A stretch of 62,247 nt of DNA from Helicobacter sp. MIT 21-1697 (GCF_026241255.1 NZ_JAPHNC010000009.1:1-62247), one strand, 5' to 3'; counted from the first letter of the stretch, positions 39,237 through 48,354 are shown. Translations and numbers: made by a program. The notes: generated by a model not told the origin, from the sequence alone.

Positions 39237-39553
39237 TGACTAATATGCCAAACTTCCTCCTCTACACCACGAAAGATAAAAAGATAAAGGTTGAACTTTA
39301 TGAGCTAGGCGAGAGTGTATTTTTAGCTCAAGATTCTATGGCAAAACTTTTTGACACCTCCAAATCTAGCATAAGTGAACATATCACAAATATCCTCAAA
39401 GAGGGGGAATTGCAAGCAGATTCAGTTATTCGGGAAATCCGAACAACTGCTAATGATGGTAAGCAATACAAGGTGAAATTTTATTCCTTAGAGATGATTT
39501 TAGCTGCGGGCTTTCGTGTGCGAAGCAAAAGAGAAGCGCAGTTTAGAATCTAA
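39233..39553 (+). pseudogene. Truncated RhuM-family protein (N-terminal part)
   Basis: The 106-residue frame begins MMTNMPNFLLYTTKDKKIKV and matches the N-terminal half of RhuM-like proteins: VELYELGESVFLAQDSMAKL, then the ISEHITNILKEGEL and FYSLEMILAAGFRVRSKREA segments. Full-length members run to about 330 residues, with a WA-rich continuation after QFRI. Here it stops at QFRI and no continuation is visible in the 70 bases before the malic enzyme gene. It overlaps the GHKL stop by four bases and may be translated with it. Probably a decayed gene; a retained short DNA-binding protein cannot be excluded. Confidence 0.65.
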
Positions 39554-39623
39554 GCAAACAAGCATAAATACACTATGCCAAAGACACAATCAGACTTATA
39601 CAGATTCTATTTTTAGCAATCTT

Positions 39624-40838
39624 TCACACTCGTGCTACGCCACTTTTTATCGCAGCCTCTGCTACCGCATTTGAGACGACATCAATCAGCCGCTCATCAA
39701 ATGCAGAGGGGATAATGTAGTCTGTGCCAAAGTGCATTTTTTTCTTTAAAAGCCTCTCAAGCTTATCTGTGATAGGCTCACGCGCGAGATTAGCGATTGC
39801 ATAGGCAGCGGCGAACTTCATTTCCTCATTGATTTTGCTCGCACGCACTTTAAGCGCACCTTTAAAGATATAAGGGAATCCAAGCACATTATTAATTTGA
39901 TTGGGGAAATCGCTGCGTCCTGTGGCGACTATCGCATCTGGACGCGCCTTTTTCACCTCATCGGGCATAATCTCTGGCGTAGGGTTGCTTAGAGCAAAGA
40001 TGAGGGGAGATTGATTCATTCCCATAATATCATCTCCATTGAGTAAATTGCCCTTTGATAGTCCAAGCATTACATCTGCACCATTGAGCGCGTCTTTGTA
40101 TGAGGTATAGTTCTTTTGACAGATAAATTCCTTTTTCAAATCGTTTAAATCCGTCCTATCTGCACTAATTGCGCCTTTAGAATCAAACATAACAAGATTT
40201 TTCACACCCAATGCTTTATACATTTTCGCACAAGCCACAGCTGCTGCTCCTGCACCAAATACGACAACTTTAATATCCTCTGCTTTTTTATTCACAAGGT
40301 GCAAAGCATTGATAATTCCCGCAGTAGAGATAATTGCTGTGCCGTGCTGGTCATCGTGCATTACAGGAATATCAAGCTCTTCAATTAATCTTCGCTCAAT
40401 TTCAAAGCATTCTGGCGCTTTGATGTCTTCTAAATTAATACCACCAAATGTAGGCGAAATTGCCTTGACAATGCCGACAAACTTATCTATATCTTTTTCA
40501 TTGACTTCAATATCAAAGGCATCAACTCCTGCAAAATTCTTAAACAAAATAGCTTTACCTTCCATAACGGGCTTACTTGCCATAGCACCAATATCGCCAA
40601 GTCCAAGCACTGCTGTGCCATTGCTGATAACTGCAACAAGATTGCTCTTTGAAGTGTAATCATACGCGCTTAATGGATTAGCTTCAATTTGCTTACACGG
40701 CACAGCTACACCGGGCGTATAGGCTAGTCCTAGTTCATCAATAGAACGTAATCTTTTGCGAGGCTGAATGCCCACTTTGCCACCGATATGATAGGGGAGA
40801 GCTTTAGGATAAGCTTTTTTGAGTGCTTGTAAGTCCAT
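39624..40838 (-). CDS. Malic enzyme (malate dehydrogenase, oxaloacetate-decarboxylating)
   Basis: The enzyme converts malate to pyruvate and CO2 with NAD(P) reduction. The 404-residue protein is the short form without a phosphotransacetylase domain. Landmarks are LAYTPGVAVPCKQI, GDIGAMASKPVMEGKAILFK with the catalytic Lys, the metal-ligand region PVMHDDQHGTAI, the Rossmann motif VVFGAGAAAVACAKMY and ALSNPTPEI. AAGGAC precedes the ATG. It is transcribed toward the defence-type island and is a conserved boundary gene of it. Confidence 0.93.
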   Translation of the reverse strand: MDLQALKKAYPKALPYHIGGKVGIQPRKRLRSIDELGLAYTPGVAVPCKQIEANPLSAYDYTSKSNLVAVISNGTAVLGLGDIGAMASKPVMEGKAILFKNFAGVDAFDIEVNEKDIDKFVGIVKAISPTFGGINLEDIKAPECFEIERRLIEELDIPVMHDDQHGTAIISTAGIINALHLVNKKAEDIKVVVFGAGAAAVACAKMYKALGVKNLVMFDSKGAISADRTDLNDLKKEFICQKNYTSYKDALNGADVMLGLSKGNLLNGDDIMGMNQSPLIFALSNPTPEIMPDEVKKARPDAIVATGRSDFPNQINNVLGFPYIFKGALKVRASKINEEMKFAAAYAIANLAREPITDKLERLLKKKMHFGTDYIIPSAFDERLIDVVSNAVAEAAIKSGVARV

Positions 40839-40878
40839 TGTATGTCCTTAATATTTTTTTAACCTGCCAGTAACACAA

Positions 40879-40884
40879 ATTATA
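40879..40884 (-). promoter_or_regulatory. -10 element for the malic enzyme gene
   Basis: The plus strand reads attata here, so the minus strand reads TATAAT, 41 bases before the malic enzyme start. The 90-base gap to uppS is AT-rich with nothing else apparent. Confidence 0.4.
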
Positions 40885-40928
40885 AAGTGAAGTTTTAGCA
40901 CTTTTTTACAAACAAAGTATGAAAAATT

Positions 40929-41642
40929 TTAATTTACACCTCCAAATCGTCTTTGTCGTTGCAAAAATTCTTCAAGCATAGCATCAAGTTCGTTTTTGTT
41001 AAAGCTTGGAAATAAAGTAGGTGTGAAAAAAAGTTCAGCATAGCTTGCCTGCCAAAGCATAAAATTTGAAATACGTTTCTCACCACCTGTTCGTATGAGC
41101 ATATCTACATCAGGCAATGTAGCAGTGTCAAGGTTAGCATTAATCATAGAAATCACTTTTTGACTTGTAAGTGAGGCAAGAGTGTGAGGAGCGAGCGTAT
41201 GAGCAAGCTTGATAAAAGTGCGTGCAATTTCATCGCGGGTGCCATAATTAAGGGCGAGAATCTGTGTGAGTTTTGTGTGGTTTTGTGTGGCGTGTTCAAG
41301 CTCTAAAATGGCATTTTTAAGGCGCGTGCTAAAAACGCTAATATCTCCAATGACGCGGAATCGGATATGATTTTTCATATATACTGGTTTTTCATCGTGC
41401 AAATATGTTTCTAACAGCTTCATTAAAAAATCCACTTCAATTTTTGGACGTTTCCAATTTTCGGTAGAAAATGCATAAAGTGTAAGATATGGAATCCCTT
41501 TATCTGCGCACCATTGCGTTATATCTCGGACAATTTTTGCCCCTTCTTTGTGTCCTTGTGTGCGTTTTTTACCTTGTTTTTTTGCCCAACGCCCATTGCC
41601 GTCCATAATCACTGCAATATGCTGTGGATAAGAGGGCTTCAT
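40929..41642 (-). CDS. uppS: Undecaprenyl diphosphate synthase (cis-prenyltransferase)
   Basis: UppS makes the C55 lipid carrier for peptidoglycan and surface polysaccharide. The protein has the P-loop MDGNGRWAKKQGKKRTQGH, the YAFSTENWKRP segment and RTGGEKRISNFMLWQASYAE. I start at ATG 41642 (MKPSYPQHIAV), which overlaps the upstream stop as ATGA and gives 237 residues; a longer frame to 41699 lies inside the neighbour. It is the last gene of a three-gene set with the acetyltransferase and the HsdM-HsdS fusion. Confidence 0.93.
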   Translation of the reverse strand: MKPSYPQHIAVIMDGNGRWAKKQGKKRTQGHKEGAKIVRDITQWCADKGIPYLTLYAFSTENWKRPKIEVDFLMKLLETYLHDEKPVYMKNHIRFRVIGDISVFSTRLKNAILELEHATQNHTKLTQILALNYGTRDEIARTFIKLAHTLAPHTLASLTSQKVISMINANLDTATLPDVDMLIRTGGEKRISNFMLWQASYAELFFTPTLFPSFNKNELDAMLEEFLQRQRRFGGVN

Positions 41643-42142
41643 TGATTGTCTTTTGTGTGAGGAGATTGTGTCGGCGTAGGATTGAGCGGACGAATGCAAC
41701 GCGCAGGATTCCCTGCGTAATATCCACTTTGTGTAATTGAGCGCGTAATCACTGCTCCTGCACCGATGACTACATCATCACAAATAGATACAGGTAAAAT
41801 TGTAGCATTTGAGCCGATACTCACACGATTTCCGATATATGTGCGCTCCCACATTGTGGCATTTGGTGCAGGCGTGCCAAGTGAGAATCTATCATTGATA
41901 AACATCACTCCGTGTCCAATAAAGCAGTCTTCCCCGATATGCACGAGGGAGCAGATAAAGCTATGAGACTGCACGCGCGTGCGTTTGCCGATAAATACAT
42001 CACGCTGAATCTCGCAAAATGGACCCACAAACACATCATCTTCAAGCGTGCAGCCATATAGATTGCTCGGCTGCACGAGCGTAACATTTTTTCCATAGGT
42101 GATATGTGTAAAGCTTGATTGAAGCACTTTTATTTCTTGCAT
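41639..42142 (-). CDS. Left-handed beta-helix acetyltransferase
   Basis: This 167-residue protein consists of hexapeptide repeats (VFVGPFCEIQRDVFIGKRTR, IGEDCFIGHGVMFIND, IGNRVSIGSNATILPVSICD and DVVIGAGAVITRSI) and ends with a GYYAGNPARCI-type segment. It resembles WbpD/WlbB-like sugar N-acetyltransferases with a His in the IGHGV turn. It starts directly at the HsdM-HsdS stop (TAA then ATG) and overlaps uppS by four bases. A role in surface-sugar synthesis is likely; the substrate is unknown. Confidence 0.75.
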   Translation of the reverse strand: MQEIKVLQSSFTHITYGKNVTLVQPSNLYGCTLEDDVFVGPFCEIQRDVFIGKRTRVQSHSFICSLVHIGEDCFIGHGVMFINDRFSLGTPAPNATMWERTYIGNRVSIGSNATILPVSICDDVVIGAGAVITRSITQSGYYAGNPARCIRPLNPTPTQSPHTKDNQ

Positions 42143-43834
42143 TTAGCCCCTTAATGCTTGGAGCTTGGATTGGAGTTTTTTAAGCTCTTTGGCATAATAT
42201 TGAATCTGCTTAAAGGTTTCTTGTGCATTAGCGCAAAAATCATCAGGAATAGGGAGTTGCTCCAAATCGGGCGGATTAATGCTGCCAAGATTGCGTTCAT
42301 AAATCTTGCTTAGCGCTTTTTGCCCTTGTGTTGAAAAGAGATAACAATAAAGCCCTATGGCAACCTCTGGCGTGGGAGAGCGCATAATGATGATACCTGC
42401 ATTTGCCACCACTTTTTCATTTTTAATCTGTGGGCTCAAAATGGTGAATTTAGGTGTTGTGCCACGAATTGATAAGGCAATATCATAGGGCTTAAGTTGG
42501 TATTTTTCAATCTTACTCACATCGCCCTTAAGTCGTTGGGTAGAGAGCTCATCAGAAAAGCCAAAATCCATAAAATCAGCAATGCCCAAATCAAAATAAG
42601 TAATTTTTTCATCTTTTGCGCTGCCATATACGCGTTGCCCACGAAATACATTGATATTGAGTGTGCCAAGAAGGGTATGATTCTTTGCATTAGATTGAGG
42701 TTCTTGTATATATCGTGCTACGCGCAAATCGTGTGGGTCAATTTCGCTTAAAGGTGTGAGTGAGGAATATGTACCTACATTTTTATGTTTATAAATATGG
42801 AGTAATTCTTGAAGATTGATTAAACGATTGTATTTGCCGTCTTTTTGATAAAAATGTGGCACATTTGCGTTAATATGTAAAATTGCGTGATTATTTGGAG
42901 AGAGCACGATAATTGAAAATTCGTGTGTTTGGTGAGGGAAGATATTTTTTGGCAATTCAATGATAGATTCTATTAAGCCCTCTTCACAAAGCCTTTCTCT
43001 TAGCTTTCCCTCAAGTGAGGATTTGAGCAATGTTTGTGTGCGTAGGATAAACACGCCTCTATCTTTAAGGTGTGAGAGTGAATGGATTAAAAAGAGTAGT
43101 TCAGGATAAGTTTTAATAAGTGCCTCATAGGTGGCAAATCGCTCGTCTTCTTTTAAAAATTGTGTGCCTATATGGCTATCAAGCGGGGGATTGCAGATGA
43201 TTTTATCAAATTTTTGATTCTTAAATTGCGCATTTTTGAGGATATTATTTAAAATCAAATGTTGTGCATTTAAATCTAAAATTTTGCAAATAATTTTTGC
43301 AATTCGTGCGAGGCTAGATTCTAACTCTTCACCATAGAGTTCAACATTGTGCGCATAATTAGCAATCGCAAAAAACAAGCTTCCTGTGCCATAGCAGGGG
43401 TTATATACACTTTGAGATTCTTTAATGTCAAGCAACCCTACAAGAAGTTCATTGATTTCTAAAGGCGTAGAATAAGAAAAAAGCTTATGTGTTGTCTTTT
43501 TTTGTGTGATGATATGCAAAAATTCCTCTATTGTGTGATTTGAAGTGTCATTTGCCATAATGACTTTAAGAATCTTGAGGACATTACAATGAGGATTGAG
43601 CGGTGTATAAAGTTCCTCTCCAAGCGCATCTTTGAGCGCACCGGTGTATTCTTCATAAATAGGTTTTCGTTTCGCAGCAAGGGCAATGAGGGATTGAATA
43701 AATGCTGGAGAATGTCGCTTGAGCCAAAACATCTCAAGTATAATCGCTATGGAATCAAGTATATCTGTGTGATAACGTTTAATGTATTCAAAGCAGTTCA
43801 GCAATTCTTTAATTGCTTGGCTGTGTCCTTGCAT
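42143..43834 (-). CDS. Orphan HsdM-HsdS fusion: N6-adenine DNA methyltransferase
   Basis: The 563-residue protein has a type I HsdM-like N-terminal helical part, motif I as VYNPCYGTGSLFFAIANY (about 141-158) and catalytic motif IV NPPLDSH (about 213). From about residue 385 it continues into an HsdS-like target-recognition domain with a terminal coiled coil (ELKKLQSKLQALR). No HsdR or second specificity subunit is nearby. A single-chain M-S fusion with one TRD resembles half of a type I enzyme and would probably recognise its site as a dimer. It may be an epigenetic methylase or a leftover. The NPCYGTG is a small departure from the usual DPxxGTG, so activity is unproven. Confidence 0.75.
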   Translation of the reverse strand: MQGHSQAIKELLNCFEYIKRYHTDILDSIAIILEMFWLKRHSPAFIQSLIALAAKRKPIYEEYTGALKDALGEELYTPLNPHCNVLKILKVIMANDTSNHTIEEFLHIITQKKTTHKLFSYSTPLEINELLVGLLDIKESQSVYNPCYGTGSLFFAIANYAHNVELYGEELESSLARIAKIICKILDLNAQHLILNNILKNAQFKNQKFDKIICNPPLDSHIGTQFLKEDERFATYEALIKTYPELLFLIHSLSHLKDRGVFILRTQTLLKSSLEGKLRERLCEEGLIESIIELPKNIFPHQTHEFSIIVLSPNNHAILHINANVPHFYQKDGKYNRLINLQELLHIYKHKNVGTYSSLTPLSEIDPHDLRVARYIQEPQSNAKNHTLLGTLNINVFRGQRVYGSAKDEKITYFDLGIADFMDFGFSDELSTQRLKGDVSKIEKYQLKPYDIALSIRGTTPKFTILSPQIKNEKVVANAGIIIMRSPTPEVAIGLYCYLFSTQGQKALSKIYERNLGSINPPDLEQLPIPDDFCANAQETFKQIQYYAKELKKLQSKLQALRG

Positions 43835-43861
43835 AAATACTCCATATTAATGAATAATGTT

Positions 43862-44695
43862 TTAAGCGCGCACCGCAAGTTTGGTAATAGCTTCTGCATT
43901 AAGCTCGTCCATATGGCTTTTCATTACCTTAGAATACATATCCACAAGACGATTTGTTTCAATCAGTGATGTCATTTCTAACACCGCATTAACATTGCTT
44001 TTTTCTAAAAAGCCTTGCGCAATAATACCATTATTTTGCAAAATATCGCGCTCTTCTAAACGTTCTTCTGGATATTCATAAAAATTTTTGCCAACTTTTT
44101 TGAGATAACGTGGATTCTCAAATCCTACTACGGCAAGCGCACCGATATTGATTTGCTCTGCAATCGCATCATTATTGATATTTCGTAAGTAAAGATTGCC
44201 ACTATTATCGCTTTCAAGGTGCATACCTGTGGGGACAGAAATACCCTCTCCTTCCTCTAATCCATCGCGACTAAGCACAAGATGTCCTTCTTTACTCACA
44301 ATATGTCCATCAGCGTCAATATGAAAGTTCCCATCACGCGTGTAGCGAATCCCATCGGGGGTTTTTATAACAAAAAAAGCATTTTGATGTTGCAATGCAA
44401 AATCAAGCGTATTATCTGTTTGAGCGAGACTTCCTATGCTTCTATCGGTATATTCTTCGCTAATAATTGGCACGCGGTCCATCGTGCGATTAAGGAATTT
44501 AGCAGCTTTACGCGTATGATCTTCTATGGGGAGCTGCTCTTTGTGTGTTTCATAAAGTCTTAAATAGTCGCCAATGACAACATCATCGCGTTTAAAACCT
44601 GTGGTGTTGAGATTAGCGAGATTATTTGAAATTAAATCAAGACGATTAAATTGCGTTACCATACCGCCTGTGGTATTATAATATCCACTTTGCAT
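43862..44695 (-). CDS. Flagellar hook-basal body rod protein (FlgF/FlgG family)
   Basis: The 277-residue protein has the N-terminal rod/hook signature around LISNNLANLNTTGFKRDD (about residues 26-43) and the C-terminal helix VNAVLEMTSLIETNRLVDMY. A beta domain lies between. It corresponds to the FlgF-type proximal rod protein, called FlgG1 in some Helicobacter annotations. A good sigma-54 promoter (44729-44742) lies about 30 bases upstream. The distal rod gene flgG at 52565 has a matching promoter. Confidence 0.85.
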   Translation of the reverse strand: MQSGYYNTTGGMVTQFNRLDLISNNLANLNTTGFKRDDVVIGDYLRLYETHKEQLPIEDHTRKAAKFLNRTMDRVPIISEEYTDRSIGSLAQTDNTLDFALQHQNAFFVIKTPDGIRYTRDGNFHIDADGHIVSKEGHLVLSRDGLEEGEGISVPTGMHLESDNSGNLYLRNINNDAIAEQINIGALAVVGFENPRYLKKVGKNFYEYPEERLEERDILQNNGIIAQGFLEKSNVNAVLEMTSLIETNRLVDMYSKVMKSHMDELNAEAITKLAVRA

Positions 44696-44726
44696 AAAGC
44701 CCCTTTGTGTCAGTTTTAAGGCTTAA

Positions 44727-44744
44727 AAGCAAAAGACATTCCCT
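44727..44744 (-). promoter_or_regulatory. Sigma-54 promoter for the FlgF-like gene
   Basis: The minus strand reads GG (44742-44741), AATGTCTTTT, then GC (44730-44729) and TT. The GG-N10-GC spacing is exact and the TTTTGCTT end fits the Helicobacter sigma-54 consensus. The ATG at 44695 lies 34 bases downstream. Confidence 0.65.
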
Positions 44745-44792
44745 TTCTATATTTATATTGATATAAATCAAAATAAAAGAGCTGAATTTTCG

Positions 44793-44807
44793 TTTTTTTT
44801 TTTTTTT
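44793..44807. repeat. T15 homopolymer in the flgF-mcp intergenic region
   Basis: A run of 15 T lies between the divergent flagellar and chemoreceptor genes, 174 bases before the chemoreceptor ATG. The whole 286-base gap (44696-44981) is AT-rich with no gene. Long A/T runs near Helicobacter promoters can slip and alter expression. Confidence 0.7.
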
Positions 44808-44981
44808 GTAGGATTTTGGCAGAAATTAAAGTTAGATTTTATATTTTTTTATATATAGTCCGATTTTACTTATTCGTTATTTATTACTCAATATATTTTG
44901 ATACTTTGTGATTTAAGATTCTTAATCTAAAAGCAACATAGAACTTATACACTATTAATCAGTTTCAAGGGAGGAACATTG

Positions 44982-46964
44982 ATGAAACTTTTTAAGGACA
45001 CAATAGCGCGGAGACTCATTATTGTTATAACTATGCTTGTATGTTTAGTTTTGTTTATTGTAAATGGTTTGAGTTATTATAATCTCAAGTCAATGACTTA
45101 TGAAGAGCTTGAAATGCAGCAGATTGTAACAAACAGAGCATTTTTACGCGCATTAAATAATTATGCACAAAGACAGGAGAGGGTGCTTATCGCAGCAAAT
45201 AATGTGTTGGTTAAGAATCTCTCTATGGATACCGCCCGAATGGCTATTTTTTTTGATGCGTTAAGAGAAAGTGCTGGGCTTGATTTGATGTATGTAGGCT
45301 TAGAAGAAAGTGCCAAAAATGTCCGCTCAAATGGGAAGATTCTCACCATTGAAGGTGGTTATAATGTCAGAGAGCGAAATTGGTATAAGGCAGCTAAAGA
45401 GAAAGGAAGTTTTGCCATAACCTCTCCCTATACAGATTCAAGTGGGAATCTTGCTATTAGCTACATCCTACCAATGTATGATAAAAACAATAAGTTTGTA
45501 GGTGTTATCGCCACAGACGATTCAATCCAAAAAGTTATTGATTCTCTTTTACCTATTGGAGGTTCAGAGAATATAAACACTTATGTTTATGATAAAGAGG
45601 GTATTGTAGTTCTACACGATGATATAAGTAAAATAGCTACAGAATCTGCTTTGGGTAAAAATATCGCATCAGCTATAAAAGCCAATCCAAGTTTGCTCAA
45701 AAATACAACACTTTTTGAAACTCAAGATAGTAGAGGTATAAAAATTAAGGTGGTATGTTCTCCTTTTGGAGATTTGGGTTTTATGGCTTGCTCTATTATG
45801 GAATCACATCTTTATAGTGATGCGGCAAATAAACTCGTAAAGGAAGAGGTTATAAGCACAATTTTGAGTATTTTAATCGTAGCGTTGATTATTGGGTTTC
45901 TTGTTCGCAAAATACTCTTTCCTCTCAAAGGTATGCAAGATGGTCTTCGCAGCTTTTTTGATTTCATCAACCATAAAAGTTCGCATGTATGCCTTCTGCC
46001 TGTTCGTTCGCCCACATCTGCTAATGAATTTGATATGATTGCTCGTTCTGTAAATGAAAGTATCCAAACGACACAAGATTATTTGGAGCAAGATGCTAGG
46101 GTTGTGGAAGAATCACTTGAAGTATGCAAAGGTGTAGAGAAAGGAGATTTCTCTAGGCGCATAGAATCTATTTCAAATAATCCGCAGCTCAATGAGCTTA
46201 AAACAAGTCTTAATAGACTTTTAGAGCTTTTAGAAAATGAGATTGCTTCAGATTTAAATAAGTTGAGCGCCGTCTTTGAAAGTTATAGGACATCTGATTT
46301 TACGAAAAGAATCCAAGAACCTAAAGGCGGTATGGAAGTAACAGCTAATCTTTTGGGTGATGAGATGGTAAAAATGCTCAAACAAAGAGCTGAATTTGCG
46401 CATACTCTTTCTGATGAGAGCACGACCCTCCAAGATGCAGTAGATTCTTTAACAAAAAGTTCTAATTCTCAAGCAAGTTCTTTAGAACGAGTGGCAGCTT
46501 CCTTAGACCAGCTCACAAGCACAATGCACTCTATTTCTGATAAAACAAGTGAGGTTACACAACAAAGTGAAGATATTAAAAATGTTACAGGTATTATTAG
46601 AGATATAGCAGACCAAACAAACCTCCTTGCACTTAATGCTGCTATTGAAGCAGCAAGAGCAGGAGAACACGGCAGAGGATTTGCTGTTGTTGCAGATGAA
46701 GTGCGAAAGTTAGCTGAGCGAACGCAAAAATCTCTAGGAGAAATAGAAGCTAATACTAATCTCTTAGTGCAATCTATTAATGATATGGGTGAATCTATAA
46801 GAGAGCAAACGGCAGATATTTCGCACATAAATAATGCTGTTGAAGATATTATGTCTAGCACACACGAGAATGTGGAAATAGCCAATAAAACAGCAACTAT
46901 TTCTAGCTCCGTGAGAGATATATCAGAAAGTATATTGCAAGATATAAATACAAAGAAATTTTAA
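44982..46964 (+). CDS. Methyl-accepting chemotaxis protein (double Cache sensor)
   Basis: The 660-residue receptor has a membrane helix near residues 12-33, a periplasmic dCache-type domain (about 35-280, with [18 protein letters not shown] and [20 protein letters not shown], typical ligand-pocket segments), a second helix (about 285-305), a HAMP region and a signalling domain with [19 protein letters not shown] and [15 protein letters not shown]. Ligand unknown; dCache receptors often sense amino or organic acids. I use ATG 44982, seven bases after GGAGG, not the TTG three bases earlier. No adaptation pentapeptide is seen at the end. Confidence 0.9.
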   Translation: MKLFKDTIARRLIIVITMLVCLVLFIVNGLSYYNLKSMTYEELEMQQIVTNRAFLRALNNYAQRQERVLIAANNVLVKNLSMDTARMAIFFDALRESAGLDLMYVGLEESAKNVRSNGKILTIEGGYNVRERNWYKAAKEKGSFAITSPYTDSSGNLAISYILPMYDKNNKFVGVIATDDSIQKVIDSLLPIGGSENINTYVYDKEGIVVLHDDISKIATESALGKNIASAIKANPSLLKNTTLFETQDSRGIKIKVVCSPFGDLGFMACSIMESHLYSDAANKLVKEEVISTILSILIVALIIGFLVRKILFPLKGMQDGLRSFFDFINHKSSHVCLLPVRSPTSANEFDMIARSVNESIQTTQDYLEQDARVVEESLEVCKGVEKGDFSRRIESISNNPQLNELKTSLNRLLELLENEIASDLNKLSAVFESYRTSDFTKRIQEPKGGMEVTANLLGDEMVKMLKQRAEFAHTLSDESTTLQDAVDSLTKSSNSQASSLERVAASLDQLTSTMHSISDKTSEVTQQSEDIKNVTGIIRDIADQTNLLALNAAIEAARAGEHGRGFAVVADEVRKLAERTQKSLGEIEANTNLLVQSINDMGESIREQTADISHINNAVEDIMSSTHENVEIANKTATISSSVRDISESILQDINTKKF

Positions 46965-46983
46965 AAGAATTTTTAATTAAACC

Positions 46984-47014
46984 TTGACAGATACTAGGTA
47001 TCAGGTTTTATAAT
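46984..47014 (+). promoter_or_regulatory. MerR-type promoter and operator
   Basis: TTGACA (46984-46989) and TATAAT (47009-47014) are separated by 19 bases, the long spacing typical of MerR-controlled promoters. The spacer contains the palindrome GATACTAGGTATC (46990-47002). The regulator starts 31 bases downstream, so autoregulation is likely. Confidence 0.75.
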
Positions 47015-47044
47015 TTCATTATTCATTTTGGAAAGGATAATGTT

Positions 47045-47428
47045 ATGGCTTATACCATTATAGAAGTAGAGAGAAAAACGGGTATTCCCTCTACAAAGAT
47101 AAGGTTTTGGATAAAAAAAGGTTTATTCCCATTTTTGCAAAGCGACCATAATAATGTGCGGTATTTTTCTAAACACGATATAGAAGCTTTATTCTGGGTG
47201 GAATATTTAAGAGAAACCAAAATGAATATAAAAACGATAAAGCTTTATATGGATTTATACGCACAAGGAGAGAGCACAAATGCCCAAAGAAAAGAGATTG
47301 TCAGAAAACAAATAGAATATGTCAAGGCAGATTTGGCTAAGACACAGGAGATTCTTAGAATCTTAGAAAAAAAGTATCAGCACTATGAAAGCCTTGATTG
47401 CCAACCAAAACAATGCTTGAGCAAATAG
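47045..47428 (+). CDS. MerR-family transcriptional regulator
   Basis: The 127-residue protein has an N-terminal winged helix-turn-helix (YTIIEVERKTGIPSTKIRFW, then KKGLFPF and VRYFSKHDIEAL) and a coiled-coil dimerisation helix (about 75-120). It has Cys119 and Cys124 near the end but no clear metal site. AAGGA precedes the ATG. Its own promoter has the 19-base spacing such regulators act on. No obvious target gene follows; a hydrophobic remnant on the opposite strand overlaps its 3' end, so the original target may be lost. Confidence 0.8.
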   Translation: MAYTIIEVERKTGIPSTKIRFWIKKGLFPFLQSDHNNVRYFSKHDIEALFWVEYLRETKMNIKTIKLYMDLYAQGESTNAQRKEIVRKQIEYVKADLAKTQEILRILEKKYQHYESLDCQPKQCLSK

Positions 47429-47500
47429 TATCCCAAATGCAGCAATGACAATGCTACAGGGAATCTTAAGCCCTACTTTAAAAAATGCTTGATTTTTCTT
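47363..47500 (-). pseudogene. Possible remnant of a membrane transporter C-terminus
   Basis: On the minus strand a frame reads KKNQAFFKVGLKIPCSIVIA and continues through strongly hydrophobic residues to a stop at 47363-47365. It resembles the last helix of an anion permease. It has no start codon or upstream gene and overlaps the MerR 3' end. It may be a decayed gene end or chance. Confidence 0.25.
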
Positions 47501-47538
47501 CCTATTCTTTTGATAATACTTGGTTTTGATTGAGTGCT

Positions 47539-48319
47539 CTATTTTGTTTGCAGTGCGAGAATATGCTCAAAAGCATTGACAAAAGCCTTATCATAGTGCT
47601 TGGAAATGTGATTTTTAAACACAGATATATCTTTGGGCGAGGGCATATATACCCAAGGTAAGTGAAGCAGCCTAAAATAGAGCTCATAATATTTGCTTTG
47701 TTCCGCGCTTAATACACAAGAGCCGATATTTTGAAACAAATGTTCATAAGGGCTATATTGAGTAGGAATGTGCTTTTCTCCCACGAGAGCGTGGAATAAA
47801 AGTGCGCAGACATTAGCGTATTTGCTATGTCCAAAACAATGATAGGCAATATCGTGTAAGATAATTACCGCATTAGACTTAAGATAAGGCAAAACCATAA
47901 GAAAATCAAAAATCTCACCGGGTGCAATATGCATTGTGTCAATGATACATAAATCAATATCATTGCCGATTGTATCTAAGTGATGAGCGCTTAATCCACC
48001 TGTGTAGAGATGATAGTATTGCGCAAGATGTGGAGTGAGCTCTTGGACTAAAAATCCGCTTTTACGCGAAGTATGATATGCCCCCCCCCCCGTTTAATTC
48101 GCGATAATACTCTGTGTTGTAGTCAATAGCATAGAGTGAAGTAGAATCTAAAAGGTTATGATTGGCTAAAAAATCCAAAATCACAACGCTATTTGCGCCA
48201 GCTGCGACACCTATTTCGCAGATTTTTTTAGGCTTGTGCTTTTGGATTGTCTCTAGGACAAAAGCGCGTTCATTTTCCACCATTTCTGAATATTGGTTAA
48301 TAAGGCAATGATGTATCAT
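47539..48319 (-). pseudogene. Phase-variable SAM-dependent methyltransferase, off at a G11 tract
   Basis: The start frame (ATG 48319, AAGGAG upstream) reads through ICEIGVAAGANSVVILDFLA, a class I SAM-binding motif, and AIDYNTEYYRELN, then enters G11 (48081-48091 as C on the plus strand) and stops at 48062. Removing one G continues the reading into AYHTSRKSGFLVQE, DLCIIDTMHIAPGEI and a C-terminal domain ending at 47539, a 259-residue protein with no internal stop. The sequence therefore shows an OFF state of a simple-repeat phase-variable gene. Substrate is unknown; its divergent neighbour is an O-acyltransferase operon, so glycan methylation is a reasonable guess. Confidence 0.8.
48081..48091 (-). 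repeat. Poly-G (G11) phase-variation tract
   Basis: Eleven C on the plus strand, hence G11 on the coding minus strand, inside the methyltransferase gene. Ten or thirteen G would be ON; eleven is OFF. Confidence 0.85.
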
Positions 48320-48354
48320 TTCTCTCTCCTTGCTACTATTTTTTGAAAAAGGGC

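Noticed and set aside
44822-44870. Possible sigma-28 promoter before the chemoreceptor (TAAAGTT and CCGATTTT)
   Set aside because: The spacing between the two parts is about 26 bases, too long for sigma-28.
47502-47687. Minus-strand frame of 61 codons downstream of MerR
   Set aside because: It lies in another frame of the methyltransferase C-terminus and has no ribosome site or recognisable content.
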